A stretch of DNA of 64,000 nt from Gymnopus androsaceus JB14 (taxonomy: Eukaryota > Basidiomycota > Agaricomycetes > Agaricales > Omphalotaceae). A program made the position numbers and the translations under genes. The stretch spans positions 49,135 through 113,134 of the forward strand of contig ML769518.1 in assembly GCA_009733575.1 (NCBI GenBank). Direction: 5' to 3'. How positions within the stretch are numbered: position 1 is the first letter of the stretch; each line of letters begins with the position of its first letter. Below, in pieces: positions 23,215-34,476 of the stretch. The notes below the pieces were generated by a model that ran no database searches, was not told the DNA's origin, and saw nothing but the letters and a program-made list of their open reading frames with translations.

Positions 23215-23694
23215 TTCATGCGATCCTCCCAGCAATACTGTTTCAGCCTTGTCTGAACTCCATTGAAAATCCTATAGCTTGAGGAAGACCTGGTCACTGG
23301 GCACCGATGACCGCCTGTCTAACCTTCTGTTCCCGGTTTGAGTTTCAAGTTTCGACGATCATGTATGGACAACTCAGGCTTGAGCACCGCTTGGCTCTTG
23401 AGCGACGTACATTCCAGAGCTCTTTTTTTTTGGCAGAACCATGATTTCTCTTGATAAATATTTAGAATACCTAAATGGGGAGGCGCGACGCTGTGTCACG
23501 CAGTCGCGAGAAATGATATCACGTGCAAGCGCGGTCATTTTGATTTTTCAAATTGTCAGCGACCACCATGGCGGGACGAGGCAAATAATGCCCTCATAAT
23601 CCAGTCCCGTTCGCGTTCGATCGATCATTCTATTTCTTTCAAGTTGTTTTGCCTTGCAAACGCTCCATCTTACCACCACGGTCTCTCATTGACT
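23215..23694. other. Intergenic, upstream of the GH71 gene
   Basis: Begins with the tail of the dispersed repeat to about 23260. The remainder, including a short T8 run near 23430, is the presumed promoter region of the glucanase gene. No TATA box was obvious. Confidence 0.4.
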
Positions 23695-25917
23695 ATGCAT
23701 TCGTTCTTTCTGCCCGCCATTCTTGTCCTCGTCTTGCCCTTACTTTCTCTCGCTATACACGAAGATTCATTCAAACACTCTCACCACCATTCTGCATTGA
23801 GCAAACATCTTCACCACCGAGACGACACCTTCAACACCACTGAGCGTGCCAAAGACGCTGATCTTCAAAAGCGAGATGATACAAAATACGTTTTCATGCA
23901 TCATGTATGTGTTTTGTGTTGAATAGCGAATCAACGCGATTGATTGACTGGCTCGTCTTCCTTTCTTCTTCAAGATTGTTGGCAGTGAGTCTCCTCTCGC
24001 CCTTCAGCTTTGATATTTTAACGTGCTTTGTAGATACGTGCGTCTCCATATTCGGCCTTGCCTTTCTATATTTTCGCTCACGGTATCATTTAGTTACAAG
24101 TATACCTATGACTCGTGGATGACCGATTTTATCCAAATTGCGGCAAAGGGAGTGTAAGCCCTCTTCGCTAATGATTTCCGCCCCATCTCCTTATATTCCA
24201 CTAGTGACGCCGTCGCTCTCAACGTTGGCCGTGACGACTGGCAACTGTCCGTATCCTTGACGCTTCCGAAGCGGCTGCTAATTGTGGCATGCCATTGAAA
24301 GTTTTTATACTCCTTCGATTACACCGATTTTCCATGTGATGTAGCAAAGACGGTGGATTGGATTACTACGCTAATGTGAGTTGCTTTCTGCTATTTGCCT
24401 TACCTATCTTTGATATTTATCTCCAGCCAGCGAGACTCGGAGAGAGGGAAGCCTTCATACTTCAGAATTGACGGGCGTCCAATGATATCTAGCTATTCCG
24501 GCTTTGACCTGGGTGCCACTGGTTGGCAGAGTATTCGCGACCAGACTGGCGGTTATTTGATGCCTTTTATTTATGGGATGGATTACCAGAGGTTGAGGAG
24601 TAATTCAGATTTTGGATTCTTTGATTCGTGGTATTGCTGGGGCTGTGCTTGGCCTCAAGGCAATTATTACAAGAATGTTCGTTTATTCTTTTTCTGTCTC
24701 GTTCAATCGAATGAACGCTATCTTCAGATCGAAGATGACAAGTACTGTTCGTTTTCCATCACATTCTTTCGTCCATGATTTGCCAACTGCCTTCCTCAGA
24801 TATGGACATCCTCGGCGACAGATATGCCACCACAGTCAGCGCTTGGTTTTACACTCACTACACATACAAGAACTTCTACCTCCTTGGCGATGGCTGGTTG
24901 CTCAACAATCGATGGGAAGAGCTTATAGCGATGCGAGATCAACTGACGTTCGCCGAGATTGTGACCTGGTCAGTGAGCTATCCATATCCGTCGACAGACA
25001 TTACGTTCAACTCATTATGCTCGCCCACAGGAACGATTATGGCGAATCTGATTAGTATGCTTGTCTCGCTGGTCGCGATCACGTTTTGAGACTGATAATT
25101 TCTCGCAGTTTTGGTCCTACCGACAACGGAGAGCAGCCTGACGGTAAGCAAACCACATTTTTTCCCCTCCAATGAAACTAGGATTCACCTAAACTAAACA
25201 GGAACTACATGGGCCGTGTTCGATCACACTCCATTTTTCGAAATGTGCGACTACTACATCACTGCTTTCAAGACGGGGACATATCCACTGATAACGGTAT
25301 GTTCTTTTCGTCTGCTTCTACTCGTACACTAACGAATCTCATCCCTTCAGGACGACACCATCTACTTCTGGATGCGTCCCCATCCGGCTGGTATTGATGC
25401 GAATAACGACCCTCTACCTAAACCTACGGGCTGGGACTGGACTAGTGTAAGTGTTCCTCCGATGGAGTCACTACTAATTAATGACATTGGACTGCAGGAT
25501 ACCCTATGGTCAGCCGTATTCTGTTCATCCACTTGTAGCGTCACGCTTCAAGTCGGGAGTGTTTGGAAAAACTTTGAGGATTTGCCCTACGGAGTCAACA
25601 AGATCCGCCTCGAGTTAAATGAAACTGCGTATGGACCGGTTACAGTGTCGATGAGAAAGGATGGCCAGGAAATGATCTACTACACGACGGGTGATGATGG
25701 TTTCCAGTATCGACCAACGACTGAGCAATGTTCGTATCTCCGAGTTGAGTCCGATTATTGTTGCTGACTCTCTTCTTGACTGTTTTTCTTTTTAGACAAC
25801 TACAACGCCTGGGTTGGCTTTGCGCGTACGTTGTCGTATTGCCTAACTTGCAACCTAACGCTGACCGACATTATTTGTTCAACAGGTGCCTCGGATTATA
25901 GCCCTGGATGGTATTGA
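23695..25917 (+). CDS. GH71 alpha-1,3-glucanase (mutanase), secreted; frame damaged
   Basis: Would hydrolyse alpha-1,3-glucan of fungal cell walls. It starts with a hydrophobic signal peptide (MHSFFLPAILVLVLPLLSLA), then a KR dibasic processing site before the mature YVFMHHIVG start typical of GH71. Later exons encode VDAVALNVGRDDWQL, FYSFDYTDFPC-like sequence, FRIDGRPMISSYSG, FFDSWYCWGCAWPQG, a WNNRWEEL-like stretch and a C-terminal domain ending in PGWY. Introns of about 50-60 bp split it. At least three places need a one-base change to keep the frame: the exon ending near 23986, TCCGTATCC near 24251 and the run near 24305. Either it is a young pseudogene or the assembly contains indels. 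The family call is firm; function is uncertain. Confidence 0.8.
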
Positions 25918-26625
25918 GGGAGGCTTGCTTTTTTCAACGTCGAGCGGTTGACCATATGTAGGATCTGTTGAAGGTTTTCCTTTGAAATCCGATCCAAATA
26001 TGCCTGTATGTATTTACTACGCGGACGCCGTGGAATATTTTCGCGAGTCAATTGCGCTTTTGTATGATTACTGAACACCACACCTCCATGTACACGTAGA
26101 TAGCCATAGATTATAGATTATGGATTGACAGACTATACCAACTGTAGAGCTCTTAACGGGGAACCGTAGAGATTGAACCCAGGCTGAGCGCTGAACATTG
26201 ACATTGAATGCTCAAGCGCTTGCGGCCAGGGCTCAACTCCAGCCTGTATTTCATCGCCCACAAGTTTATACCGACCCGAGGATAGATGCCATGGTAGAGA
26301 AAACAATGTTTGATCAAGGCGACCATTACGAACTGGGCACGCCTTGAACCTGGAATTAAGACCAATTATGTGAAAACTTCAACTTTCTTTGTCATTCCCA
26401 GTCGTCGGACTTAGACTCGGAGACAATGATTAAGTGTCTTACTATATTTTGTTTTATCTGACTCTCAGACTCACGCAAAAAGGGTCCACTGAATTCCCAT
26501 ATTTGGAAAATCAAAGCGTATAATATGGTCAATTTGCGGTCAACCACCATTCCGGAACGCAAAATATAATACACACGAAAAAATTGCGATGTAACACACA
26601 GTAGCCTACCACTACAGAGTCCATA
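25918..26625. other. Convergent intergenic region
   Basis: Between the GH71 and amidase stop codons, which face each other. No recognisable gene; minus-strand ORFs at 26153-26365 and 26392-26726 lack features. Confidence 0.45.
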
Positions 26626-28719
26626 TCACAGTATATCGCTAAGCTGAGTAACAGGTATAGCATCCTTGTAAGCTTTTCGCTTGAGCCTTGTACCTGTTGC
26701 CTGCTCATATGCATATGCAAACCCAATCAGTTCAAATTCTGAGAACGCTGTGCCAAGGAAAGAGAGTCCGATCGGTATCCCTGGAGCGGGATAAAATAAA
26801 CGATTCCATTCCCCCGGCAAATGCCTTGCAGTTGTATTATCTGGATAGAACCCTAGCGGAACTTGAGAAGAGTGTCAGGATAGCGAAGAAAGAGTAAACA
26901 GCAGGTATATACGTACCTGTTACAATTGGATAGCCGGCCATAGCTGAAGCGGTCGTGGTTCCAAAGCCTGGCATTAAAATTGCATCGGCTTTAAACTCCT
27001 TCAAGACAGCATCTATACTGCGGGTAGCTGCGATGTCTTTGTAGCGAGCCAAGGCAGCAAAGTATGTTGAATTGGGACCAGAGGTAGCCTCACACAATAT
27101 TAGACTGGATTAGGGCGAAAAGAAGGATCTTGAGTGTAGATATGAGGGAGTCTAGCCACATTACATACCCGCTCTGGTCCTCTTGCCCTTGGGGCATCTC
27201 TAGCTCTGCATGATCCTCATTAAACTTGATCAAATCTGCAACGTTTCGTACTCCGGAAGGATTCTCTGTGAGTGAGGCAAAGTAATCATTCAACCCAATC
27301 TACAAATGTGTCACAAGATTCAACGTTGGTAAATTAAACGCGAGAATTTACCTTCATATCAATCGCAGAAACGGTAGTTTCGTCTTTGGAAAGTAAAATC
27401 TCATCGATGGCAGACATGTTCGCTTCAACCGTCGTTGCACCGAGGCTCTCGATTAACCTAACAGCTTCGTCGAATATTTGAAACACATATGGATCGATTT
27501 CCACCGTCGAATTCTCCGGGAGAAACGTCCTTCGTAAGATGGCGATGCGTTTCCCACGTAGAGTATCTTTCTTCAAAGCCAAAGAATAGTCCGGTACAGG
27601 CAAGGGTTGGGCGGAAGTATAGTTATCGTTTGGATCTGGACCTGCGATGGTTGATAAAACAATAGCTCCATCCTCTACGGATCTTGTTATGGGTCCAACG
27701 GAGTCGTGGTGTATCGAAATGGGAATCACTTTTGCTCGGGAGGTCAAACCTCTCGTAGGCTTGATACCTACGATGTTATTAACAGACGAAGGACAACTTA
27801 TACTTCCATCTGTCTCGGTGCCTAAAGTCACCGTCGCGAGTCCAATGGATGCAGCCACACCGCTACCAGAAGATGATCCACAGGGATTAGAGTTTGGATA
27901 ATACGCTCCTGTTGTGAATCCACCACGACCAGACCAGCCAAGTTGGAAGTGACCGCGTCCTTGCGACCATTCAGATAGGTTTGTCTTGCCTGTAAGGAAA
28001 TTGCATTGAGGACTGATTGCATGAGATGCTGCAACGCAACAGACCCAAAATGATGGCACCAGCTTTACGAAGTTTCTTGACTACACCAGCATCCTCCGGA
28101 ACAATGGAGCCCAGGAGACTATAGGATCCTGCTGTAGTATTCATTCCTGGAACCAATGAGCTACACGATTTTACTTGAGCATAGCTATCATCCGTACCTT
28201 CCGAAGCTATTGTAGCAATGTTGTCCTGGGGAAAGGAAAAAAAAAACATGATGAGTAGAAATGATCCTTTTCCCGGAAGATCGCCGAACCTTCAGCAAAA
28301 TGGGTATTCCATGCAAAGGACCTCGCTTTCCCTTTCTTCGACGCTCCATATCTAATGCCCTTGCTTGCACCAATGCGGAAGGGTTCAATTCGATTACAGC
28401 ATGAAGAGCGGGTCCCTTGAGATTCACTTCGTCGATGCGACCAAGGTATGCCTGTATCTTGGTGAGTATATGTAAAATACGACAACACGATACATACTTC
28501 GACCCAATCGACGCTACTGAAGTGGCCTGCATCAAGCCCTGCTTGAAGTTCGACTATACCTGCTTCATAGAGGTCTGGCAAATGTGTATGCAGAGCGCTA
28601 CTGGTATGTTTTCCATTCAGACTTTTTATCAGTGAAGGAAGGTGAAGGGGTTCATCTATACTGAGGAGATAGATGAAGCTAATGAAAAGCAGCAGAAAAA
28701 GAGCCGTAGCCTTGGTCAA
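26626..28719 (-). CDS. Secreted amidase-signature hydrolase
   Basis: Hydrolyses amide bonds; fungal members are annotated as amidase or GatA-like. The N terminus has a hydrophobic stretch (ATALFLLLFISFIYLL) then LPDLYEAGIVELQAGLDAG. The Ser-cisSer-Lys triad is visible: Lys in GIPILLK, cis-Ser in PCGSSSGSGVA and the nucleophile in TETDGSISCPS. About seven introns join in frame, for example one that splits ILG and KTNLSEW at about 27991-28049. The protein ends in AIPVTQLSDIL. No in-frame ATG exists upstream of residue LTKATA: the TTG at 28719 is the first codon of the open frame, and the nearest ATG, in the copia target site, is out of frame by one base. The true start is therefore uncertain. 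The promoter is separated from the gene by the copia insertion. Confidence 0.85.
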
Positions 28720-28736
28720 GATACGAGATTTAGTAG

Positions 28737-28741
28737 CATGC
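28737..28741. repeat. Copia A target duplication, left (CATGC)
   Basis: CATGC precedes the left LTR and recurs exactly at 36823-36827. Confidence 0.95.
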
Positions 28742-28955
28742 TGTTAACGGATGGTGCCCAAGCGCCCATGCCGACGTAGTTCGATCGAGAGGTTACTTAC
28801 TAAACCTGGGTCGGAGCAACGACCCCTTTATCACTCGTTGCTCCGAACCAGGTACGATACCCTTTGAACTTAAATCCTTGTATAACTAATAAACACTCGT
28901 TGCTCCGAACCAGCCATACCAAATATATCTTCATTGAACTACACAACCATTAACA
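28742..28955 (+). repeat. Copia A 5' LTR
   Basis: 214 bp, TGTTAACGG...CCATTAACA. It has a TATAACTAATAAAC segment near 28885 that could serve as a promoter. It retains seven CpG sites that are lost in the 3' LTR. Confidence 0.95.
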
Positions 28956-28978
28956 GGTTATGGGCCCCGTGCTCTGAA
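28956..28978 (+). promoter_or_regulatory. Primer-binding site, half-tRNA type
   Basis: GGTTATGGGCCC follows the 5' LTR. It is complementary to the anticodon-loop region (GGGCCCAUAACC) of eukaryotic initiator tRNA-Met. Priming from an internally cleaved tRNA is known for several copia-group elements. Confidence 0.7.
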
Positions 28979-29078
28979 ATTCTACGCACACACACATATC
29001 GTACATCGAGCTCATCATACATTCCAAACCTGGTAGACATTACAAGGATACAACTCGTCTAAACTCCCCTCATCAACT

Positions 29079-30924
29079 ATGACCGAAATCACAGATGATT
29101 CCGAGAAAGGAAACTGGAGGAAAATCTCGCTTACCCCTATAAAGGAAAACGAAGATGGTTCCAACAACTACAGCAAATTCCGTAGGAAATCCGAGCTTGA
29201 GCTCGACGCCGCGGACTACTGGAAATATATAGATGGCCCGGACTACAAGCCACCAGTAATTCCCGCCCTCGAGACAAGCACGGAAGTTGATGTTCTTGTA
29301 GAAGGTACTTGGGTAAAAGGGAAAACTCGTGGTAACGAAGCGGCAGTTGCATTAGCCAAAGCAGCAGCCAAATCGTGGCTCGACAGTGACAAGAAAGCTC
29401 TCGCCGTTATCGTCAAAGCTGTCCCGACTCAGAAACTTTACATTGTGGACAACTGCAAATCAGCCCATTCAGCATGGTTCACATTGAAGAATGAATACGA
29501 ACCTACAAACTCCCTAGCTGCCATATCCCTTAAACAACAAATCATTGGCAACTCCTGCAAAGACGCTGACGATCCTGCATCATGGTTGACCACCATGATT
29601 CAACTCTATAGTCGACTCCGAGATGCGGACCCTCTTCTAATGCCTGACCGCGAATTTGCGAAGCACCTAGCGACACTAATGACTAGCGACGAAGACTGGC
29701 GCTATTGTCGAGATCATCTTCGCGAGAAGATGAAAGAGGCCGAAGCAGCAGGTACTCCTTATAGTTCAAGGCAGGTCGTGCAACGCCTTCGTGAAGAGGA
29801 AATCCACAAAGGGATATCTGCATCAACAATATCAGTCAACGCGATCCTAGCTGGAAAGAGAGGAAAACATACCGACAATCCTTTACCTGGTGCCTACTTG
29901 GCTAACTCCTCTCCCTCGTCAAGTCGACAACAGCTCCATGCCCGAAGGATGGATCACAAACCGAAACCATACCCGGGAGCGAATGAAAAGAAGAAGATTT
30001 GTGGTAACGAATTTTGCAGTTACCCAGTGGGACACACGATCGACAAGTGTTTTGCTTACAACGGCGGAAGTGCAGGAAAGTATCCTGAATGGTACAAGGG
30101 ATCGAGGAGAATCCACCTCTCCCCAGATACTAGGGCAGCGGATCAAAGAAAAGAAAAGTTGAAGAAAGTGGGTGCAAGTGCGAGGATGGCCAAACCAGAC
30201 GAGGAGGCTGGAGACCCCAGTCGAGACGCTGCATTGGCCAGCTACGGCCAAGTTTCAGACAAAGAGTTGAACAGCCTCTTGAACAGAATCAACGGTGCAT
30301 TCACATTCCTGACTGACGGTTTTATGGAAGAGGTTGAATATGTGGATTCGTCAGAAAAGATTACGGTAAATGCTAGCGCTCTAAACCTAAACGAACCACA
30401 AGAGAACACAATCAACCACGATACTGGGGCAACACGCCACATCTTCCGTGACCAAAAGTATTTCCACGACTACATCCTACTGGACGAACCCCTGAAGGTA
30501 CATGGATTCGGTTCCAAACTCTCAGCGGTCGCTGTTGGAAAAGGAACAATCATATTACAGTCGAAGATTGGGAACTTGCACCGCAACTTCTCCCTCTCCA
30601 ACGTCTTACACATTCCGTCTGCATGTTGCAACTTGATATCTGGTTCAAGACTCGACCAGAAGGGTGTTAGTACAAGGACAGGAAACGGGAAGATCACATA
30701 CCTCAACAAGCATAACGTGTGTTTCGCGATTGGGTCCATTGTACGAGATCTGTACAAGATGGACGTAATGCTAGTCATATCCACAAGCTCTGATCCGAGG
30801 AACTCCTTGTCATCCCCGCAATCAGAAGCCTCGGTCATTGCGTCCATGGTTCCAGATGTTACGAGATTATTCAATCCCGGTGTGGATTCCGCGACAAATA
30901 AACGGTTGGGTTTTACCACCATCT
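29079..30924 (+). CDS. Copia A Gag-protease reading frame
   Basis: A 615-residue frame. The N-terminal part is a UBN2-type Gag with the SAHSAWFTLKNEY region (about residues 128-140). A zinc knuckle follows (CGNEFC...GHTIDKC, about residues 307-323). The retroviral-type aspartic protease signature NHDTGATRHIF lies near residues 445-455. The frame then runs into the pre-integrase region and ends prematurely. At about 30912 the sequence continues in another frame with YHHLMGH and CRIC, the integrase zinc finger. The original element probably had one continuous Gag-Pol frame. Confidence 0.9.
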
Positions 30925-31119
30925 AATGGGGCATTTGGACGTTAAAGGCCTCTCGCGAGCTACTACAGGCCTACCCATAGACACGGTCAAGGTCAAGAAC
31001 TGCCGTATCTGTGCGCTCGCAAACATTAAACGCCTCCCTTTTCCCAAATGGTCAAATACACGTGCTGACTGCCCTCTTTTTCGCATACACTCTGATATTT
31101 GTGGCTGTCTACCACTCGG
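30912..31119 (+). pseudogene. Copia A integrase, N-terminal part
   Basis: His-His and CRIC residues of the integrase zinc finger are followed by HSDICG, whose Asp is the first catalytic residue. The frame is shifted relative to Gag and is cut by the insertion that starts at 31120. It resumes exactly at about 33517, so LPLG before the insert joins YGNFQYF after it. Confidence 0.88.
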
Positions 31120-33516
31120 TGATACGCTGATTTTTTGGCTAAAGCTGAAACTGTACAGAATTGATAATCCTAGATTCTGTATTATACTCAATATGGTTAT
31201 ACCAAGAACTATAGTGAGCCCGAGCTGATAGTTGAAGTCTATTGAGAGTCTATTGTACTCTAGAGATTGCAGAGTGATGGTACGCATTAATGGTATCTCA
31301 CTTAACTTTGTGAATGCATCTCGTTCCAAGTCCTATGCATTGTATGGTGTAGCAAGTCAAGCTCGGCGGATACCGAGTTGATGAGCAAGGCTACTCCGAG
31401 CCCACATATAATTATTACTAGGCTAGACAATCAAAAGACATACCCGAGGGATTGAAGTTTCCGAGGCAGCACTTGGTGCAGCCCAACGAGTTGTTTATAC
31501 AAAATTTACAATGTTACTCTGCCGAGATGAAAACTCTTGACCAGATGAAAGCTTGCCTAGGCAATCTCGTCGCGGAATGTCCGGTAGCTCCGGCCCGGAG
31601 CTGCCGCGATGAATGAAAACACTCCTGCGATGTTAGAAGTCTCTTGACCAAGATGATAAAAGGAACATGGATGACAGAATCATCTAGGTGGGCTAAAACT
31701 CTCCGAGACCAAATATTGTACTAGCTGGATGCCCGAGGCTCCATTAGGACTCCAAGGCAAGTGTAAATGATGGTGTGTTTTTGGGTTGTGCATTGCTAGA
31801 GGGTGCCGAGGTATACCTGCCGCAGCATCACCAATGCAGCCACCTGATCAACCTCATTGCAATCACTCTTAGAGCAAGGAATGACTAGGAATAATTCCTG
31901 TCCGAGCTTCAGTGTTGTTCCGAGATCCATGTGCTACAAGGCATCTAGGCTTGAGTCCACACGGAACTAGGCATAATGTCTAGCTTGCTATTGGCGAGGC
32001 AAAGATAGATATACTTCCGAGGGCTGTTCATGGAATGTTTTGAACACCATAGAACTTCACCGAGTCATAAATTTGGAGGACCTGCACAGTTTCCGAGGCA
32101 AAAGAAAGTGACTCGAGTTCATCTAGGACCAAATTCCAAGCATTGCCATTCCGAGATATGGATTTCCCCAAGATTAGGTGTGCCAAGATGATTTATTGAG
32201 GAAGATTATTTATTATTTTACATTTATGGACATGTCTCGATCTCTTTCATATTATTCCTTTGTTTTAGTATTTTTCCGAGATGTACCAGTATATAAGGGT
32301 AGCTACATTCTATGTGGCAATCCAAGTTAGACTTGATACCTGGAACACACATCAGCAAAAACTGTTTTGGGCCCAGGAGGATCTAAGGTCACCTAGTCCT
32401 CTTAGGCAACCTGAGGCATCCTAGTTGGCCCAGGAAAAAGGGTAAAACTTTGGACACCTCAGGTATCCTAGTCATCCTAGGTGTCCTGGGATGTCCTGGG
32501 ATGTCCTGGGGCATCCTGAGGGTGTCCTGGGGAATCCTAGGACATCCTAGGATAAAATTTCTATCCCAGGATGCCTCAGGATGCCCCAGGATGTCCCAGG
32601 ATATCCTAGGACACCTAGGATGACTAGGATACCTGAGGTGTCCAAAGTTTTACCCTTTTTCCTGGGCCAACTAGGATGCCTCAGGTTGCCTAAGAGGACT
32701 AGGTGACCTTAGATCCTCCTGGGCCCAAAACAGTTTTTTCTGATGCAGTTCTATCCTAGGACCTGTAGTGATTTGTACACGCTCAGACGTGTCTGCATCG
32801 TCCTCTGCAACCTTTGAAATGGGTGGCCTTCTTGTAACCTTGATAATACTGAGGCAATTCATTCTACTTCCCGGCTATTAAGTCGAGCATTCCTGGTTTT
32901 CATCTTGAAGAGAGGTCACATCAGTCTTAGGACCGCAGGTGGAGCCTAACGTGCATACCTCGACAAGCCCGTTGTTCATTAGGAAAGGTCTTGGACCCAA
33001 GTGTTGGCTTGGTCTAGTTTTAGGGAGGAAGCTTCTCGGAGTGTTACCTAGCTTTACCAACAGATTCTACCCCTTGCCCGCTCTTCACTGAGTGTGTTAA
33101 AAACGCCTACTCGAGTGACTTGCACGGCGGTTGTATAAGCTTGTTAGGTAACTCGCAGGAATCCCTGAGAGTTGGAGTATCATTGCGCGGCGACGTAAAG
33201 GCTCCCAAGATACGCAAAGTCGTTTGTTGAGTCGGCGTACTTGACCCATGCTTTGGTGTTTGCTTTCCCCTCGATTAGTTCAGCATGTCGTCGTACATTA
33301 GTTGGCTTTTCAAAACCTCCCTCCAAATATAAAACCTTGTTCATCATGCACTATCTGTGTCAACTGTCAAGTGCTTTTTCTCTTTGAATCAATTAGTAGT
33401 CAAGGGAACCTTCAACAACCTCCTTCCTCGCATTAAATTAAACCTTTTGGATTGTATCTGATTGGGGTGATTGTTGTTTGGTTGGTTTTCATACCTAGCA
33501 CAAATCTAACTCATCA
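31120..33516. mobile_element. Non-coding insertion with CCGAG subterminal repeats
   Basis: Splits the integrase core precisely: TCGG is found at both junctions (31116-31119 and 33517-33520), giving a 4-bp (or imperfect 5-bp) target duplication. Ends are weak inverted repeats (TGATACGCTGATTTTTT against AATCTAACTCATCA). About 17 copies of CCGAG lie in the first 1.2 kb on one strand. There is no ORF of note. Without the palindromic element at 32350-32745 it is about 2.0 kb. The superfamily is not recognised. Clustered short subterminal repeats occur in CACTA and KDZ-type DNA transposons, which makes a non-autonomous derivative of such an element possible. Confidence 0.7.
32350..32745. mobile_element. 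CATCAG-family palindromic element (CCTAGG/CCTCAGG word type)
   Basis: 396 bp, flanked by CA on both sides. Ends are CATCAGCAAAAACTGTTTTG and the inverse CAGTTTTTTCTGATG. The whole element folds into a long hairpin of CCTAGGTGTCCTGGG-like words. It is the same subfamily as 47920-48135 and 54997-55325. Confidence 0.92.
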
Positions 33517-34303
33517 TCGGCTATGGAAATTTTCAATACTTCATCATCTTTATAGATGATTATTCCTGCTACATCTGGATCTTCTTCTTGAAGACCAGAG
33601 ATGAAGCAATTACTTGCTTTGAAGAGTTCCGCCTGGCAGCGGAATGTTACCTTGGATACCCTGTTGTTTTCCTTCGTGTCGACAACGCACCTGAACTGGT
33701 GTCCGGTGCTTTCGAATCTTACTGCAAGAAAGTCGGCATTTCCTACGAGAGACCTGTGCCTGGCGCACACGAACAGAATGGCGTCGCTGAGCGGACAATC
33801 CAAACTATTGAGCACATGATTCGTGTTATGTTAGTTGACGGTAATCTCTCGTACTGGTTTTGGCCGTTCGCAGCCCTTTCTGGAGTCCACGTAAAGAACC
33901 GTGTCCCTCACTCAGCCATTTCCGACAAAACCAAAACCCCTTTCGAATGTATCACTCAACGTCGCGCAGACCTCTCTCACTTACGTCCTTTTGGCGCGCT
34001 TGTCACTGCGAGGAAGCCAAACGTGGAGAAACAACCAAAGATCCACAAACGTGGTGAAGAGGGCAGATTTCTTGGATACGCTAAAGACTCCAAGGGCTAC
34101 CTCATCTATCTCCCAAAGTCACGCACAGTCCTCACCCGCCGCGACGTCGTGTTCCATGGCTTTCCCGTCTCACTTCCCTCATTACCTCCTTCCGAGTTAC
34201 TGTGGGATGACCTCCCTGTAGACGTCGACCACCATTCAGACGACGCTGAATGAGGTGGCAAGCGTTTTGCACACCCTGACCCGTCTGTACTAGACAATGA
34301 AAC
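33517..34303 (+). pseudogene. Copia A integrase core
   Basis: Continuation of the integrase: FIIFIDDYSCY, RVDNAPE (second catalytic Asp), HEQNGVAERT (catalytic Glu), then the GKR-type tail with FLGYAKDSKGY. An in-frame TGA at 34251-34253 follows DDAE. The same frame then continues to a GT donor at 34304. Confidence 0.9.
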
Positions 34304-34379
34304 GTGAGTAATGACTCCGTTTTTTGACCAAAACATATTAAACTAAAAAACTACATACCCGTAGAAACCCGCTAACTAG
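34304..34379 (+). other. Putative spliceosomal intron 1 in copia pol
   Basis: GTGAGT...CTAACTAG, 76 bp. Removing it keeps the frame across NET and DEST, and the intron itself contains stops in that frame. Confidence 0.55.
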
Positions 34380-34424
34380 CGATGAAAGCACATTGAACGC
34401 TCCACACGATGGTGACATGGATGT

Positions 34425-34476
34425 GTAAGTGCCAATCATTTAATATCAACGGATTTTTTTATACCTGCAACTGCAG
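34425..34476 (+). other. Putative spliceosomal intron 2 in copia pol
   Basis: GTAAGT...CTGCAG, 52 bp. Splicing joins GDMDV to DIDSEDVEM in frame, in the acidic linker between integrase and reverse transcriptase. Confidence 0.55.

Noticed and set aside
28956..28978. Standard 3'-CCA primer-binding site (TGGTATCAGAGC type)
   Set aside because: The sequence after the LTR matches the anticodon loop, not the 3' end, of initiator tRNA, so a half-tRNA site is called instead.
30900..30930. Programmed ribosomal frameshift between Gag and Pol of copia A
   Set aside because: The sequence near GGGTTTTACC could suggest slippage, but copia elements usually have one Gag-Pol frame and the element carries several other one-base shifts, so decay or error is simpler.
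32350..32745. Small structured RNA or miRNA precursor
   Set aside because: The hairpin is long, but the 2-bp target duplication and multiple copies with the same ends identify a mobile element. Small-RNA output cannot be judged from sequence.
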